NCBI GenBank assembly: GCA_021796135.1
Contig: JAJYOQ010000058.1
Location: forward strand, 1 to 14,062
Length of the DNA: 14,062 nucleotides
Direction: 5' to 3'
Origin: Bacteroidota bacterium
GTDB taxonomy: Bacteria > Bacteroidota > Ignavibacteria > Ignavibacteriales > Ignavibacteriaceae
Shown piece by piece: positions 1-6,855 of the stretch; position 1 is the first letter of the stretch; each line of letters opens with the position of its first letter. The notes beneath the pieces are model-generated. The model saw only the letters and a list, made by a program, of their open reading frames with translations, was not told the origin of the DNA and searched no databases. Both the position numbers and the translations under genes were made by a program.

Positions 1-370
1 TAGCGTGATCCGACGGGGTTAATATTACAACAGGAAATTTTCCTATTACATCAGCGGGTTTTGTGATGAGTTTTCCGTTAAGAAAATAGTTTTTTTTATT
101 ATCATCAAGCAAATAAAAAATTCTTGTCTGATTAATGATTAAATCTTTAAATACACCTTCAATTTCAAAATTATTTTCTAAAAACCTTACTGACTCAGCA
201 TCGGTTTTGGAATTGCTGCTTTTAGTCGTACAAAGATAATAGATTGATTCAAGTATTGAGGTTTTGCCTTGTCCGTTGCCGCCAACAATATAATTGAGAT
301 TCGGGGAGAAGGTTATATCGGTTTTTCTATGACTCCTAAAATTTTTTAGACTTAGTGAACTCAAAATCAT
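1..370 (-). CDS. recF: DNA replication/repair protein RecF, N-terminal part (runs off the window)
   Basis: RecF is a cytoplasmic SMC-like ATPase that binds gapped DNA and helps RecO/RecR load RecA at stalled forks. About 123 codons are visible. Translating the minus strand from the ATG at 370-368 gives MILSSLSLKNFRSHRKTDIT, the usual RecF beginning, in which LKNFR is typical. A Walker A loop GGNGQGKTS follows at residues 30-38, then the family-typical ILESIYYL. The C-terminal ABC signature and Walker B lie outside the window. The start is 1 nt after the dnaN stop (TAA-T-ATG), so translation is probably coupled to dnaN, in the common dnaN-recF order. The identity is secure; only completeness is unknown. 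Confidence 0.95.
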   Translation of the reverse strand, partial: MILSSLSLKNFRSHRKTDITFSPNLNYIVGGNGQGKTSILESIYYLCTTKSSNSKTDAESVRFLENNFEIEGVFKDLIINQTRIFYLLDDNKKNYFLNGKLITKPADVIGKFPVVILTPSDHA

Positions 371-371
371 A

Positions 372-1481
372 TTAATTATTTAGTCGAACCGGCATCAGCA
401 AAAGTAAAAGTTCTTCGTTTTCTTTTTTCTCAACAGGCTCAATTATACATGCTTTTGTCGGAGAATGTAATTTAAAAATAACACTCTCGGCGTTAACATG
501 AGATAGAATATCATTTACATACGATGTATTAAAACCGATATCCATGGGCTCTCCGGCATATTCGCACAAAATATTTTCTTTTGCGTTTGATCCGTGATCA
601 ATATCTTCGGCGGACACATCCAAATGATTTTTATTAATAGAAAACTTCACCTGTTTAGTTGAAGATGCAGAAAAAAGCAGCATTCTTTTTATACTGCTTA
701 GAAGTTCGGCAGTTTTAATTTTTAACAAATTTTCGTTTTCCATAGGAATAACGCTGTTATAAGCGGGATATTTTTCTCCTATTAGTCTAGTAATAAATTC
801 TATATCGCCGATATGAAAAGATATGTTTGTTTTGCTTAGGTAAATTTTAACTTCTTTTTCGTTCAAAAGTTTTGTTAAAACAGAAATTGCTCTTTCCGGA
901 ACAATGTATTGTTCCTCTTTGGCAGTTTTAATTTCTTTGTTGATATATTTAACAAGCCTATGACCGTCCGTAGTAACAAACCTTAGTCCATCGTTTGCAA
1001 ATTCCAATAGTGTGCCCGTCATTGCCAGTCTCATATCTTCTTTGCTCATAGCAAAAGAAGTTTGATCTATAAATTTTTTCAAATCGCTTCCGGCCATTGA
1101 TATTTCGTTATCTCCGGTTACGTTAGGAATAGCCGGGAAATCTTCGGCTGAAGAAAAACCAATATTATAAATACCGTTTTCGGTAGAAAGTTTTATTTTA
1201 GAGTTTTGTTCGGTTTTAAAATGAATTTGTGTATCACTCAAAGACCGGATTATTTCATAAAGAAGTTTAGCCGGTATAACCATCTTTAAATTTTCATCGG
1301 CAGCAACGTTAATAGACGATCTCAGAGATATTTCCAAGTCTGTTGCACAAACAGTTAACGAGCCGTCATTAACTTCAAAAAGAAAATTTTCTAAAACCGG
1401 CATAGGTGTCCTAACGGGAACAGCGGGAATAATTTTAGATAACAGTCTTTCTAAAACCTTACTATTTACTTTAAATTCCAT
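372..1481 (-). CDS. dnaN: DNA polymerase III subunit beta (sliding clamp)
   Basis: This is the ring-shaped clamp that holds DNA polymerase III and other replication and repair enzymes on DNA. The 369-aa length matches the family, with three similar domains of about 120 residues. Recognisable segments are the N-terminal VPVRTPMPVLENFLFEV, an internal DGHRLV (FVTTDGHRLV) and the C-terminal MPVRL at residues 363-367, the equivalent of the usual MPMRL end that lines the partner-binding pocket. The start is supported by an AGGAG on the minus strand (plus 1492-1496), 10 nt upstream of the ATG. That is one of the few clear Shine-Dalgarno sites here. The gene lies downstream of dnaA but is separated from it by a lipoprotein gene, and it is followed 1 nt later by recF. 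Confidence 0.98.
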   Translation of the reverse strand: MEFKVNSKVLERLLSKIIPAVPVRTPMPVLENFLFEVNDGSLTVCATDLEISLRSSINVAADENLKMVIPAKLLYEIIRSLSDTQIHFKTEQNSKIKLSTENGIYNIGFSSAEDFPAIPNVTGDNEISMAGSDLKKFIDQTSFAMSKEDMRLAMTGTLLEFANDGLRFVTTDGHRLVKYINKEIKTAKEEQYIVPERAISVLTKLLNEKEVKIYLSKTNISFHIGDIEFITRLIGEKYPAYNSVIPMENENLLKIKTAELLSSIKRMLLFSASSTKQVKFSINKNHLDVSAEDIDHGSNAKENILCEYAGEPMDIGFNTSYVNDILSHVNAESVIFKLHSPTKACIIEPVEKKENEELLLLLMPVRLNN

Positions 1482-1580
1482 TTAAGTTTTTCTCCTATCA
1501 AGGTGTGTAAATTTACAAAAAAAACAGTGCATTCTCAATAAAATTTCAATTGTATTTTTTATTTGAGCGCAATACATTTC

Positions 1581-1599
1581 ACCGGGATTATGGCCCGGT
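1581..1599 (-). terminator. GC-rich hairpin overlapping the lipoprotein stop codon (weak terminator candidate)
   Basis: ACCGGG (1581-1586) and CCCGGT (1594-1599) form a perfect 6-bp stem with a 7-nt loop containing the TAA stop of the lipoprotein gene. It stands out in AT-rich surroundings. No U-run follows on the minus strand, so it may instead be an mRNA 3' stabiliser, or may partly reduce read-through into dnaN, which begins 99 bp further on. Confidence 0.3.
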
Positions 1600-1983
1600 T
1601 ATGGTCGTACTGCCTTGGTTATCGCTATTAGACATTGTTACATAAACAGTATATGTGCCGTTTGAATTCGTGCTAGAATAAACGAAAAGAATCTTTGTAG
1701 ATACTTTTATCTGAAGGGTACCTGTTATGTTTCCCTGGGTAGCAATTGAAGATACGCCTGCAGGTGCAGAAAAAGTTGTTGCGTAGGAATAGGTGCCGTT
1801 TGGTATTTGTTTTACCGACGATACTGTGCCTGCTCTTGCAGTAATCATTTGTCCCCTAAAATTTATATATACATCACCGGACGATAAATTTTGAAAGGTT
1901 ATGCTATTGTTTATCGTATTGGAACAATTTAAATATACAAACGATAATAACAATAAAACGATATTAAATAAAATTCTTTTCAT
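1588..1983 (-). CDS. Small putative lipoprotein of unknown function, between dnaA and dnaN
   Basis: The 131-aa product has a classic export signal: MKR, then a hydrophobic stretch (ILFNIVLLLLSFVYL), then Cys20, the probable lipidation site. The residues before Cys20 (YLN) are a relaxed lipobox of the kind tolerated in Bacteroidota-like bacteria. The mature part is about 110 residues, rich in Ser, Thr, Asn and Gly, with alternating hydrophobic and polar residues suggesting a small beta-sandwich. A segment around residues 25-70 (FQNLSSGDVYINFRGQ) resembles small DUF4397-like or carbohydrate-binding folds only loosely, so I assign no family. Its product is probably anchored in the outer or inner membrane and has no obvious link to replication. 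The stop overlaps a GC-rich hairpin and dnaN starts 106 bp downstream. The start ATG lacks a strong Shine-Dalgarno. Confidence 0.72.
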   Translation of the reverse strand: MKRILFNIVLLLLSFVYLNCSNTINNSITFQNLSSGDVYINFRGQMITARAGTVSSVKQIPNGTYSYATTFSAPAGVSSIATQGNITGTLQIKVSTKILFVYSSTNSNGTYTVYVTMSNSDNQGSTTITGP

Positions 1984-2040
1984 AATTATCTCAACAGTTT
2001 TACGAGATATAAATTCACCGAAAAATTAGTTTAAAACCAT

Positions 2041-2308
2041 TTAATAATCAATAATCTATCAAATGTCTGTCTGTCCGGTTAACACTCTTATAATTAATTA
2101 AATATATATTTTTTAAATATAATAATAGTTATAATAGTGTTAATATGTTAATAACCCGGATATAGTTGGATTATGTTTATTAAAGCGAACAATGTTCATG
2201 ACGATTTTGTGGATAAGTTGATTATAAAAACAAGTTAATTAAAATAATGTGAGTATCGGGCAATTATTAACAACATAGCCAACACACAGAAACAAGTTAT
2301 TAACAATG
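2041..2308. other. Putative oriC half, dnaA-distal side (DnaA boxes between dnaA and the lipoprotein gene)
   Basis: This gene-free stretch follows the dnaA stop. It holds a perfect DnaA box, TGTGGATAA at 2208-2216 (TTATCCACA on the minus strand). TTATTAACA occurs at 2264-2272 and 2297-2305, and in reverse as TGTTAATAA at 2146-2154, where it overlaps the one-mismatch TGTTAATAT at 2138-2146. The boxes sit beside a very AT-rich tract. Five boxes in about 170 bp next to dnaA is the usual layout of a bacterial origin. The same stretch must also carry the promoter for the lipoprotein gene and perhaps dnaN; I could not place one confidently. Confidence 0.75.
2088..2136. other. Candidate DNA unwinding element
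   Basis: Positions 2088-2127 contain no G or C at all (40 bp), and up to 2136 there is only one G. The tract directly abuts the overlapping DnaA boxes at 2138-2154. Triplets such as TAATAATAG next to the boxes resemble DnaA-trio elements. An AT-only tract beside DnaA boxes is the expected place for initial strand opening; this role is inferred. Confidence 0.5.
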
Positions 2309-3709
2309 TCAGGAACATTTAATTTCAATGGTGCTGATAAGGGAATTAATTATATTTTTTACCGACTCGTCGGTTTGTTTTAGCAAAGATATTGACGAAC
2401 AGGAGTGAATTACTGTTGAGTGATCTCTTCCTCCGAAGTGCAGTCCGATAGTTTTCAGAGAAGATCTTGTCATTTCTTTAGAGAGATACATAGCAATTTG
2501 GCGAGCAAGAACGATTTCCTTTTTTCTTGTTTTTTCTCTTAGTTTGTTTTCCTCTATATTAAAGTACTCGCAAACGCTTTTTGTAATTGATTCGATAGAG
2601 ACGACCACTTTTCTGTCCGTGGCAATTTCTTTAACGGATTTTTTAGCAAGCTCCAGATTTATTTCTTTTGAATTAAGAGAGGCATTGGCAAGCAGTTTTA
2701 TTAAACAGCCCTCTAATTCTCTAATATTGGATGTAATATTATTAGCTATATAGTCCAAAATTTCATTAGAAATGTGCATTCCGTAATCGTCGGATTTTCT
2801 TTTTAGAATTGCAATCCTTGTTTCCAGGTCAGGCGGCTGAATATCTGCAGTAAGTCCCCATTGAAATCTAGAAATAAGCCGGTCGTCCAAACCTTTTAAG
2901 TCTTTCGGAGGTTTATCGCTGGAAAAAATAATTTGTTTTCTGGATTGGTGTAAAGTATTAAAAATATGGAAAAAAGAATCCTGGGTTTTTTCTTTACCTA
3001 TTAAGAATTGGATATCGTCAATTATCAAAACATCCATACTTTTATAAAAACCGGTAAATTCGTTTGCTTTGTTAGATTGGATAGCTTCCACAAACTCAAC
3101 CGTAAAAATATCAGTAGATAGATAGATTACACGCTTATCCGGAAAAGTTGATAAAATTTTGTTTCCTATTGCCTGGATAAGGTGGGTTTTTCCAAGTCCG
3201 ACCCCGCCATATACAAAAAGTGGATTAAAAGAAGTGCCGCCCGGATTATCGCTTATAGCGCTAGCCGCAGCGCGGGCGAGCTGATTTCCCTCGCCTTTAA
3301 TAAAATTTTCAAAAGTATATCTTGGATTTAGGAAAGATTCATAATCTTTTTTTGGAGAAGGAATAACTTTAACAGGCTCTTTTGGTTTAGTTTCAACATC
3401 CCCGGCGGCAGATTCAGTCACGGCAGTATCGTTAGCGATCAGATAAGCAAGCCGGGCGTCTTTGCCAATTACCTCTTTAATAGTTTTGTTTATTAGGGTG
3501 TTGTAATGTTCATCAATCCACTCCCAAAAAAACTGGCTTGGAAGCTGTACTTTAAGCACAGAATTTTCCATATTGACAGGTTTTATCGGGACAAACCAGG
3601 TGTTATAAGTCATCTGGGTGACATTTTCTTTTATAGTTTTCAGGCACTCAGACCAAACAAAATTATAATCGACCGGACTGTCTGTTTCAGCAGTAAGAAT
3701 ATCTAGCAT
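2309..3709 (-). CDS. dnaA: Chromosomal replication initiator protein DnaA
   Basis: DnaA is the AAA+ ATPase that binds DnaA boxes, melts the origin and recruits the helicase. The 466 residues show all four domains. Domain I is about residues 14-90 (TYNTWFVPIKP), a short linker follows at 91-125, and the AAA+ core has Walker A GGVGLGKT at 168-175, Walker B DVLIIDD at 226-232, an RLISRF arginine-finger region at 277-282 and sensor 2 NIRELEG at 328-334. Domain IV carries the DNA-binding signature GGRDHSTV at 426-433. The stop is TGA, which shows that TGA terminates in this genome. There is no Shine-Dalgarno at the ATG; instead a DnaA box lies 7 bp upstream, implying autoregulation. DnaA-box clusters flank the gene on both sides. 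Confidence 0.99.
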   Translation of the reverse strand: MLDILTAETDSPVDYNFVWSECLKTIKENVTQMTYNTWFVPIKPVNMENSVLKVQLPSQFFWEWIDEHYNTLINKTIKEVIGKDARLAYLIANDTAVTESAAGDVETKPKEPVKVIPSPKKDYESFLNPRYTFENFIKGEGNQLARAAASAISDNPGGTSFNPLFVYGGVGLGKTHLIQAIGNKILSTFPDKRVIYLSTDIFTVEFVEAIQSNKANEFTGFYKSMDVLIIDDIQFLIGKEKTQDSFFHIFNTLHQSRKQIIFSSDKPPKDLKGLDDRLISRFQWGLTADIQPPDLETRIAILKRKSDDYGMHISNEILDYIANNITSNIRELEGCLIKLLANASLNSKEINLELAKKSVKEIATDRKVVVSIESITKSVCEYFNIEENKLREKTRKKEIVLARQIAMYLSKEMTRSSLKTIGLHFGGRDHSTVIHSCSSISLLKQTDESVKNIINSLISTIEIKCS

Positions 3710-3715
3710 AATTAC

Positions 3716-3724
3716 TTATCAACA
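3716..3724 (+). promoter_or_regulatory. DnaA box next to the dnaA start codon
   Basis: TTATCAACA matches the DnaA-box consensus TTATNNACA. It ends up 7-15 nt upstream of the dnaA ATG, in the leader where a ribosome site would normally be. DnaA binding there would be expected to repress its own gene, as DnaA does in other bacteria. The site also counts as part of the upstream origin cluster. Confidence 0.55.
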
Positions 3725-4119
3725 AAAAAAACATTAAAAATTATAAAAAAACAAAACAAATTGACACCGAGACAAACAAAAGAAACACATATAAACAACT
3801 TGTTAACATTATGTGGGCGGCGATAACTCTTTAAAAGGAAATGATTTATCCCGGTACAATTAAGAACATCACACATTTTTGTTTGCTGCGCTTTTGGTTT
3901 GGCGACAATCGTTGGCGTGAAACGTTTCCACAAAGAAAAACTATCAACAACTTATTAACAAAATTTATTGCTTCCCGATTGCATGAAAAAATAAGCACTA
4001 TTTTATTATAGCGCAAATTAATTTTTGCATATTATTATATAATAAAACAAAAAAATTAATATAACAATATATCTTGTAATTTTAAGCCAGTTTAGTTATT
4101 TTTGATATCTTTTTGAAAT

Positions 4120-4125
4120 AAGGAG
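4120..4125 (+). promoter_or_regulatory. Shine-Dalgarno site of rpmH
   Basis: AAGGAG is located 6 nt before the rpmH ATG. Strong sites of this type are rare in this window, fitting a highly expressed ribosomal protein gene. Confidence 0.7.
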
Positions 4126-4131
4126 TTTAGA

Positions 4132-4278
4132 ATGAAAAGAACATATCAGCCGAGCAACGAAAAAAGAAAAAATAAGCACGGTTTTAGGGAAAGAATGTCG
4201 TCAAAGAACGGCAGAAAGGTTCTTTCGAGACGCAGAGCCAAAGGCAGAAAAAAATTAACAGTCAGCGACGAGAAATAA
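4132..4278 (+). CDS. rpmH: 50S ribosomal protein L34
   Basis: L34 is a small, very basic protein of the large ribosomal subunit. The 48-residue product starts [20 protein letters not shown] and contains the family core [18 protein letters not shown] at about 25-42, nearly identical to L34 across bacteria. It carries a few extra acidic residues at the C-terminus (SDEK). It opens the rpmH-rnpA-yidD-yidC cluster on the plus strand, divergent from dnaA, the arrangement found at many bacterial origins. AAGGAG lies 6 nt before the ATG. The rnpA start follows only 6 nt after the stop and in the same frame. Confidence 0.97.
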   Translation: MKRTYQPSNEKRKNKHGFRERMSSKNGRKVLSRRRAKGRKKLTVSDEK

Positions 4279-4280
4279 CA

Positions 4281-4295
4281 AACCTTGAAAAGGTT
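4281..4295 (+). promoter_or_regulatory. Small hairpin covering the rnpA TTG start
   Basis: AACCTT (4281-4286) and AAGGTT (4290-4295) can pair with a 3-nt loop, and the TTG start codon (4285-4287) straddles the stem and loop. If it forms, it would limit independent initiation of rnpA and make it depend on ribosomes finishing rpmH. This is inference from sequence alone. Confidence 0.3.
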
Positions 4296-4689
4296 TGGTC
4301 TTTCAGCAAATGAAAGAATTAAAAGCAGAAAAGATTTTGAATATATTTTTTCTGCCGGAAGCAGCATATACTCTGCAGACGGTAAAATCAAGTCAATTTT
4401 TGTTTTTGAAAAAGCAGACGAAAGCGCTGCGGGCGTAAAAATAGCGGCGGCTTCGGGAAAAAAGTTTGGGTCGGCAGTCTGGAGAAATAGATTTAGAAGA
4501 TTAGTAAAGAACACTTACAGACTAAACAAAGAATTTTTGTTAGGTGTTTGCACGGAGAAGAAAATTTTGTTAAAAATAATTTTTTCTCCGAATAAACTTA
4601 ATGAGAGAAATAATAAGAAATTATACCAGGAAGATATCTTGCCCGGTGTATTATTTATAATAGATAAAATAAAAAGAAAGTTGGAATGA
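4285..4689 (+). CDS. rnpA: Ribonuclease P protein component
   Basis: RnpA is the protein subunit of RNase P; it helps the catalytic RNA trim the 5' leader of tRNA precursors. The 134-residue product starts [20 protein letters not shown], has the expected central strand region, and shows the family RNA-binding motif [13 protein letters not shown] at 67-79, the usual RNR signature. It is basic, and its length is slightly above the common 110-125. The start is TTG. The reading frame upstream contains only CAA and ACC before the in-frame rpmH stop, so no ATG or GTG is available. The TGA stop overlaps the yidD ATG (ATGA), indicating coupled translation. Confidence 0.93.
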   Translation: MKRFGLSANERIKSRKDFEYIFSAGSSIYSADGKIKSIFVFEKADESAAGVKIAAASGKKFGSAVWRNRFRRLVKNTYRLNKEFLLGVCTEKKILLKIIFSPNKLNERNNKKLYQEDILPGVLFIIDKIKRKLE

Positions 4690-4895
4690 GAAAACTTTTT
4701 ATTTTGCTTATTAGAGGATATCAAAAGTTTATATCTCCGTTGTTTCCACCTTCCTGCAGATTTTATCCCACATGTTCGGAGTATGCATTACAAGCATTTA
4801 CAAAATATGGAGTTTTCAAAGGCGGAGCGAAGTCAATATGGCGAATATTAAGATGTAATCCTTTTAACAAAGGGGGATACGATCCCCTAAAATAA
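4686..4895 (+). CDS. yidD: Membrane protein insertion efficiency factor YidD
   Basis: YidD is a small membrane-associated protein that assists insertion of inner-membrane proteins together with YidC. The 69 residues match the family closely: an amphipathic N-terminal helix ([19 protein letters not shown]), then the invariant core [12 protein letters not shown] with Cys24 and Cys30, then [17 protein letters not shown] with Cys57. Its start overlaps the rnpA stop by 4 nt. yidC begins 13 bp after its stop, so it is part of one transcription unit with its functional partner. The length is normal. Confidence 0.97.
   Translation: MRKLFILLIRGYQKFISPLFPPSCRFYPTCSEYALQAFTKYGVFKGGAKSIWRILRCNPFNKGGYDPLK
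4872..4888 (+). other. Hairpin at the end of yidD, just before yidC
   Basis: GGGGAT (4873-4878) and ATCCCC (4882-4887) form a perfect 6-bp stem with a 3-nt loop, extendable by one G-T pair. It falls in the last codons of yidD, about 20 bp before the yidC ATG. There is no U-run, so it is not a standard terminator. It could modulate yidC translation or mRNA decay, or simply be coding sequence. Confidence 0.25.
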
Positions 4896-4908
4896 TGGAC
4901 GTAATTTA

Positions 4909-6801
4909 ATGGATAAACAGTCAACTTTAGCTTTTGTTTTAATTGCAATCATTTTTCTTGCGTGGCTATATATAAGCGCACCCAAGCAAAGTGAAACAAA
5001 CATTTCCAAAAACGATACCTCTTTAGTTTCCAAAGACACAATGCACGGTCAAACAGCATCGGGCAAAGAAAGCCAGCCGGGCGGCTCGGAAGGAAAGCAA
5101 TTACAAGCACAATCGAACGAGCGAAAACAAGATTCATTGTCATTCGGAAAATACTTCTCTTTTTCTAATAAGCCAGAAAAAATAATCACAGTTGAAAATA
5201 ATCTGACTAAGATTGAACTGACAACAAACGGCGGAGACATAAAAAAGTATTATCTAAAGAAGTTTAAAAACTGGTATTCAATTGGCCAAAGCGATACAAA
5301 TTTTTATGATTCGCACGTTCAGTTAATTAATTATTCAACAAGAGGCGGGGGACCTGATCTTGCCTTTATTTCGTCTGACGGAAAATCAATAAACACATCA
5401 AACCTGGCATTTGAGCCGAGTCTTGAAAATTCGGATTACAAAGTTTCTAAGAATGATTCTTTACGACTTTCCTTTACCTATAATATCGGACCCAATCAGT
5501 ACATAAGAAAAAACTTTACTTTTTACGGTGACAAATACGATATGAAGTACAGTGTCGAGCTTGTCGGAATGAATAATATTATAAGCAATGATGATTATGA
5601 TATTACGTGGCGGCAAGGTGTTCGTTTTGTTGAAGAGAATTCGGTTGACGAAGCGCTTTACTCAACAGCAAATGTTTTTTACGGGGGTGAAAACGTTGTT
5701 GTTGAAGCATCCAAAGTTAACGAAAAGGTACAAAAGGATTTTAACGGAAGGGTAAACTGGATAGCGGCAAGGGATAAGTATTTTACGGCAATTTTAGCTC
5801 CTAAAAACCCTTCTGATGTAAGCGGAGCATATGTAGACGGAATAAAAACCCCGTTTCAAAACAACGGAGAAAAGATATTCTTCAACTTACGATTAAACAT
5901 ACCGTTTAATAACGCCGCAGTAGAGAAAAAATCTTTTGAGTTATATATAGGTCCGGCTGATTATGACTTATTAAAGACATACGGTCACAGTTTTGATTCG
6001 ATAGTTGATTTCGGAAGTTTTTTTGGTTTAAAGTTTATAATAAGACCCATAGGAGAATACGTATTACTTCCTTTATTTGATTTTCTTCATAGGATAATTG
6101 CAAATTATGGAATAGTAATAATCATTTTTGCACTTATTATTAAGTTAATATTATATCCTTTGACTAAGTCAAGCTTTCAATCAATGAAGAAGATGCAACT
6201 TCTTCAGCCAAAAATTACAGAGATAAAAGAGAAGTATAAAGACGATCCGACGAAGATTAACAAAGAAACAATGAAGCTGTATTCTACATACGGTATAAAT
6301 CCCGCGGGCGGTTGTCTTCCTCTTATACTTCAAATGCCGATATTTATAGCGCTTTGGGGATTATTTAAGGTAGCAATTGAACTGCGCCAGCAGCCGTTTG
6401 TTTGGTGGATTACAGATCTTTCAAGACCGGACACAATATTTTCGCTGCCATTTAAAATACCGTTTATTGGAATAGATCAGGTAAGCGGGCTAGCTTTATT
6501 GATGGGCATTGCGACCTTTATCCAGCAAAAAATGACAATGAAAGATCCGAGTCAGCAGGCATTAGTATATGTAATGCCGATAATGCTTACTATTATGTTT
6601 ATGAGTTTTCCGTCCGGACTGAATTTATATTATTTCATGTTCAATGTTTTTTCGATAGCGCAGCAGTATTATATAAATCACAAGAATGACGGAATGGTTT
6701 TAGTTCCGGTAAAGAATCCGAAAAACAAAAAAGGATTTATGTCAAGAATGCTTGAGGCAGCCGAACAAAACGCAAAGACCCAGCAGAAAAAACGTAAATA
6801 A
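4909..6801 (+). CDS. yidC: Membrane protein insertase YidC
   Basis: YidC inserts and folds inner-membrane proteins, alone or with the Sec translocon. The 630-residue form is the Gram-negative type. It has a first membrane helix at about residues 7-23, a low-complexity linker rich in Ser, Lys and Gln (about 25-90), and a large periplasmic beta domain (about 95-360). The conserved insertase domain from about 375 to 600 carries four further hydrophobic segments. Typical segments are LYPLTKSSFQSMKKMQLLQP at 425-444, the cytoplasmic hairpin loop after it, YGINPAGGCLPLILQMP at 471-487, and FPSGLNLYYFMFN at 577-589. The C-terminal tail is basic (KTQQKKRK), fitting ribosome contact. The usual next gene in this cluster, mnmE, is absent; a patatin gene follows. 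Confidence 0.98.
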   Translation: MDKQSTLAFVLIAIIFLAWLYISAPKQSETNISKNDTSLVSKDTMHGQTASGKESQPGGSEGKQLQAQSNERKQDSLSFGKYFSFSNKPEKIITVENNLTKIELTTNGGDIKKYYLKKFKNWYSIGQSDTNFYDSHVQLINYSTRGGGPDLAFISSDGKSINTSNLAFEPSLENSDYKVSKNDSLRLSFTYNIGPNQYIRKNFTFYGDKYDMKYSVELVGMNNIISNDDYDITWRQGVRFVEENSVDEALYSTANVFYGGENVVVEASKVNEKVQKDFNGRVNWIAARDKYFTAILAPKNPSDVSGAYVDGIKTPFQNNGEKIFFNLRLNIPFNNAAVEKKSFELYIGPADYDLLKTYGHSFDSIVDFGSFFGLKFIIRPIGEYVLLPLFDFLHRIIANYGIVIIIFALIIKLILYPLTKSSFQSMKKMQLLQPKITEIKEKYKDDPTKINKETMKLYSTYGINPAGGCLPLILQMPIFIALWGLFKVAIELRQQPFVWWITDLSRPDTIFSLPFKIPFIGIDQVSGLALLMGIATFIQQKMTMKDPSQQALVYVMPIMLTIMFMSFPSGLNLYYFMFNVFSIAQQYYINHKNDGMVLVPVKNPKNKKGFMSRMLEAAEQNAKTQQKKRK

Positions 6802-6815
6802 TAAATATGATTTTT

Positions 6816-6846
6816 AGCCTGTTTAATCGTCATGGCTAAACAGGCT
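6816..6846. repeat. Perfect 10-bp inverted repeat between yidC and the patatin gene
   Basis: AGCCTGTTTA (6816-6825) and TAAACAGGCT (6837-6846) are exact inverted copies around an 11-nt loop. The loop contains an ATG (6832-6834) that is in frame with the patatin gene. No U-run follows on either strand, so it is not a textbook intrinsic terminator. Possible roles are a weak terminator of the rpmH-yidC unit, an operator for a dimeric regulator, or an RNA structure affecting the downstream start. Its position supports the downstream ATG at 6856 as the real start. Confidence 0.55.
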
Positions 6847-6855
6847 GCATTTATA

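Larger units (their letters stand above)
3710..4131. other. Putative oriC half, dnaA-rpmH divergent intergenic region
   Basis: This 422-bp gene-free region lies between the divergently transcribed dnaA and rpmH. Matches to the DnaA box on the plus strand are TTATCAACA (3716-3724), TTATTAACA (3952-3960), CTATCAACA (3941-3949, one mismatch) and TTGTTAACA (3800-3808, one mismatch). The rpmH-proximal part (about 3990-4080) is AT-rich, with an 18-bp A/T-only run at 4030-4047. The region must also hold the dnaA and rpmH promoters, which I could not locate with confidence. A 73-codon minus-strand reading frame inside it (3712-3933) shows no protein-like features and is not called. Confidence 0.65.

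Noticed and set aside
2064..2075. Short TGTC tandem repeat, considered as a phase-variable microsatellite
   Set aside because: Only three units and in non-coding DNA; too short to be meaningful.
2544..3706. Short plus-strand reading frames inside dnaA
   Set aside because: They are antisense to the intact dnaA coding sequence with no protein-like features.
3712..3933. 73-codon minus-strand reading frame upstream of dnaA
   Set aside because: It lies across the origin-like region with DnaA boxes. Its product has no recognisable fold, and its end is just a Phe/Val-rich translation of AT-rich DNA.
4021..4130. Sigma-70 or Bacteroidota-type promoter for rpmH
   Set aside because: Several AT-rich partial matches exist but none has both elements at proper spacing, so no promoter is called.
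4146..4724. Minus-strand reading frames opposite rpmH, rnpA and yidD
   Set aside because: They are antisense shadows of well-identified genes, and the hydrophobic content comes from the Lys-rich sense strand.
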